In this document: positions 6,021-6,353 of the stretch, one piece after another | How positions within the stretch are numbered: position 1 is the first letter of the stretch | Layout: each line of letters starts with the position of its first letter | Notes under the pieces: generated by a model | Told to the model about the DNA's origin: nothing | Databases searched by the model: none | The model's input: the letters and a program-made list of their open reading frames with translations, nothing else | Source of the DNA: an uncultured Trueperaceae bacterium | GTDB taxonomy: Bacteria; Deinococcota; Deinococci; Deinococcales; Trueperaceae | Length of the DNA stretch: 6,353 nucleotides | Assembly: GCA_937907415.1 (NCBI GenBank) | Contig: CALCHY010000107.1 | Location: forward strand, 1 to 6,353 | Direction: 5' to 3' | Translations under genes and position numbers: made by a program

Positions 6021-6353
6021 ATGAAGCACAAGGCCGACGCCAAGCAAGCCGCCCTCGACACCCTCCACAAAGGAGTCGCCGACATCATGACCAGCAACGG
6101 CTGGAAGAGAGCCCTCAAGTTCCGCCAGCGCTTCCACAACTACAGCTACCTGAACACCCTGCTAATCCTCGCCCAACGACCCAACGCCACCCTCGTCGCC
6201 GGATACCGCACCTGGCAGACCAGCAACCGCTTCGTCCGCAAGGGCGAGAAGGGCATCGCCATCCTCGCCCCGCTGCTCGTCCGCGACCCGGACGACCGCG
6301 ACCAGCTCAACCTCGTCGGCTTCAAGACCGTCTACGTCTTCGACCTCGCCCAG
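6021..6353 (+). CDS. ArdC-type antirestriction protein, N-terminal ssDNA-binding domain; truncated by window edge
   Basis: This frame opens at ATG 6021 behind AAGGAG and remains open for 111 codons to the window edge. It shows the ArdC N-terminal ssDNA-binding domain (DUF1738 type): RFHNYSYLNTLLILAQRP (37-54), TLVAGYRTWQTSNRFVRKGE (57-76), KGIAILAP (77-84) and GFKTVYVFDLAQ (100-111). ArdC proteins bind single-stranded DNA and protect DNA entering by conjugation from host restriction enzymes. Family members usually carry a C-terminal zincin-like metallopeptidase domain with an HExxH motif, which would lie beyond the edge and cannot be checked. The gene is divergent from the defence operon across a 597-base gap. 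Codons here end in C much more consistently than in the left-hand genes, hinting at a different history. The domain call is firm; antirestriction activity is inferred from family. Confidence 0.9.
   Translation, partial: MKHKADAKQAALDTLHKGVADIMTSNGWKRALKFRQRFHNYSYLNTLLILAQRPNATLVAGYRTWQTSNRFVRKGEKGIAILAPLLVRDPDDRDQLNLVGFKTVYVFDLAQ

Noticed and set aside
5904..6137. Minus-strand open frame of 77 codons
   Set aside because: It overlaps the start of the ArdC-type gene in antisense and has no domain; the plus-strand frame has clear family motifs and a strong ribosome binding site.

Overview
The window looks like an accessory, probably mobile, segment from a moderately high-GC Gram-positive, most likely an actinomycete. 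The basis is composition: GC-rich coding with C/G-ending codons, especially in the right-hand gene, where GCC, CTC, ATC and GTC dominate. No rRNA, tRNA or housekeeping gene is present to fix the taxon, so the assignment is tentative.

Layout. Positions 1-5423 hold a three-gene operon on the minus strand, transcribed right to left. First comes a 924-residue class I adenine-type DNA methyltransferase (5423-2649). Next is a 691-residue superfamily 2 helicase of the type III Res / DEAD-like kind (2652-577). Last is a protein whose N-terminal 193 residues match my memory of a GIY-YIG (T5orf172-type) nuclease family, running off the left edge (580-1). Both junctions are ATGA overlaps, so the three proteins are probably translationally coupled and made together. 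The set resembles the Bacillus subtilis yeeA-yeeB-yeeC cluster as I remember it (methyltransferase, helicase, GIY-YIG protein). The natural reading is a restriction-modification-like defence system in which modification, translocation and cleavage sit on separate subunits.

Positions 5424-6020 form a roughly 600-base gap between divergent genes with no convincing coding sequence. It is rich in inverted repeats: two 8-bp palindromes nested in 6-bp arms (5529-5565), a perfect 8-bp stem (5670-5696), a very GC-rich 8-bp stem (5795-5815), and small hairpins just before the next gene (5915-5988). It may hold an origin of transfer or other replication/transfer site plus both promoters. That function is inferred from context and not shown by a recognised motif.

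Positions 6021-6353 hold the start of a plus-strand ArdC-type antirestriction protein (N-terminal ssDNA-binding domain), cut by the right edge and preceded by a strong ribosome binding site. ArdC proteins typically lie in the leading region of conjugative elements and protect incoming DNA from restriction. The window therefore pairs a restriction-like defence operon with a divergently transcribed antirestriction gene, as expected on a plasmid or integrative conjugative element that defends its host and protects itself on entry.
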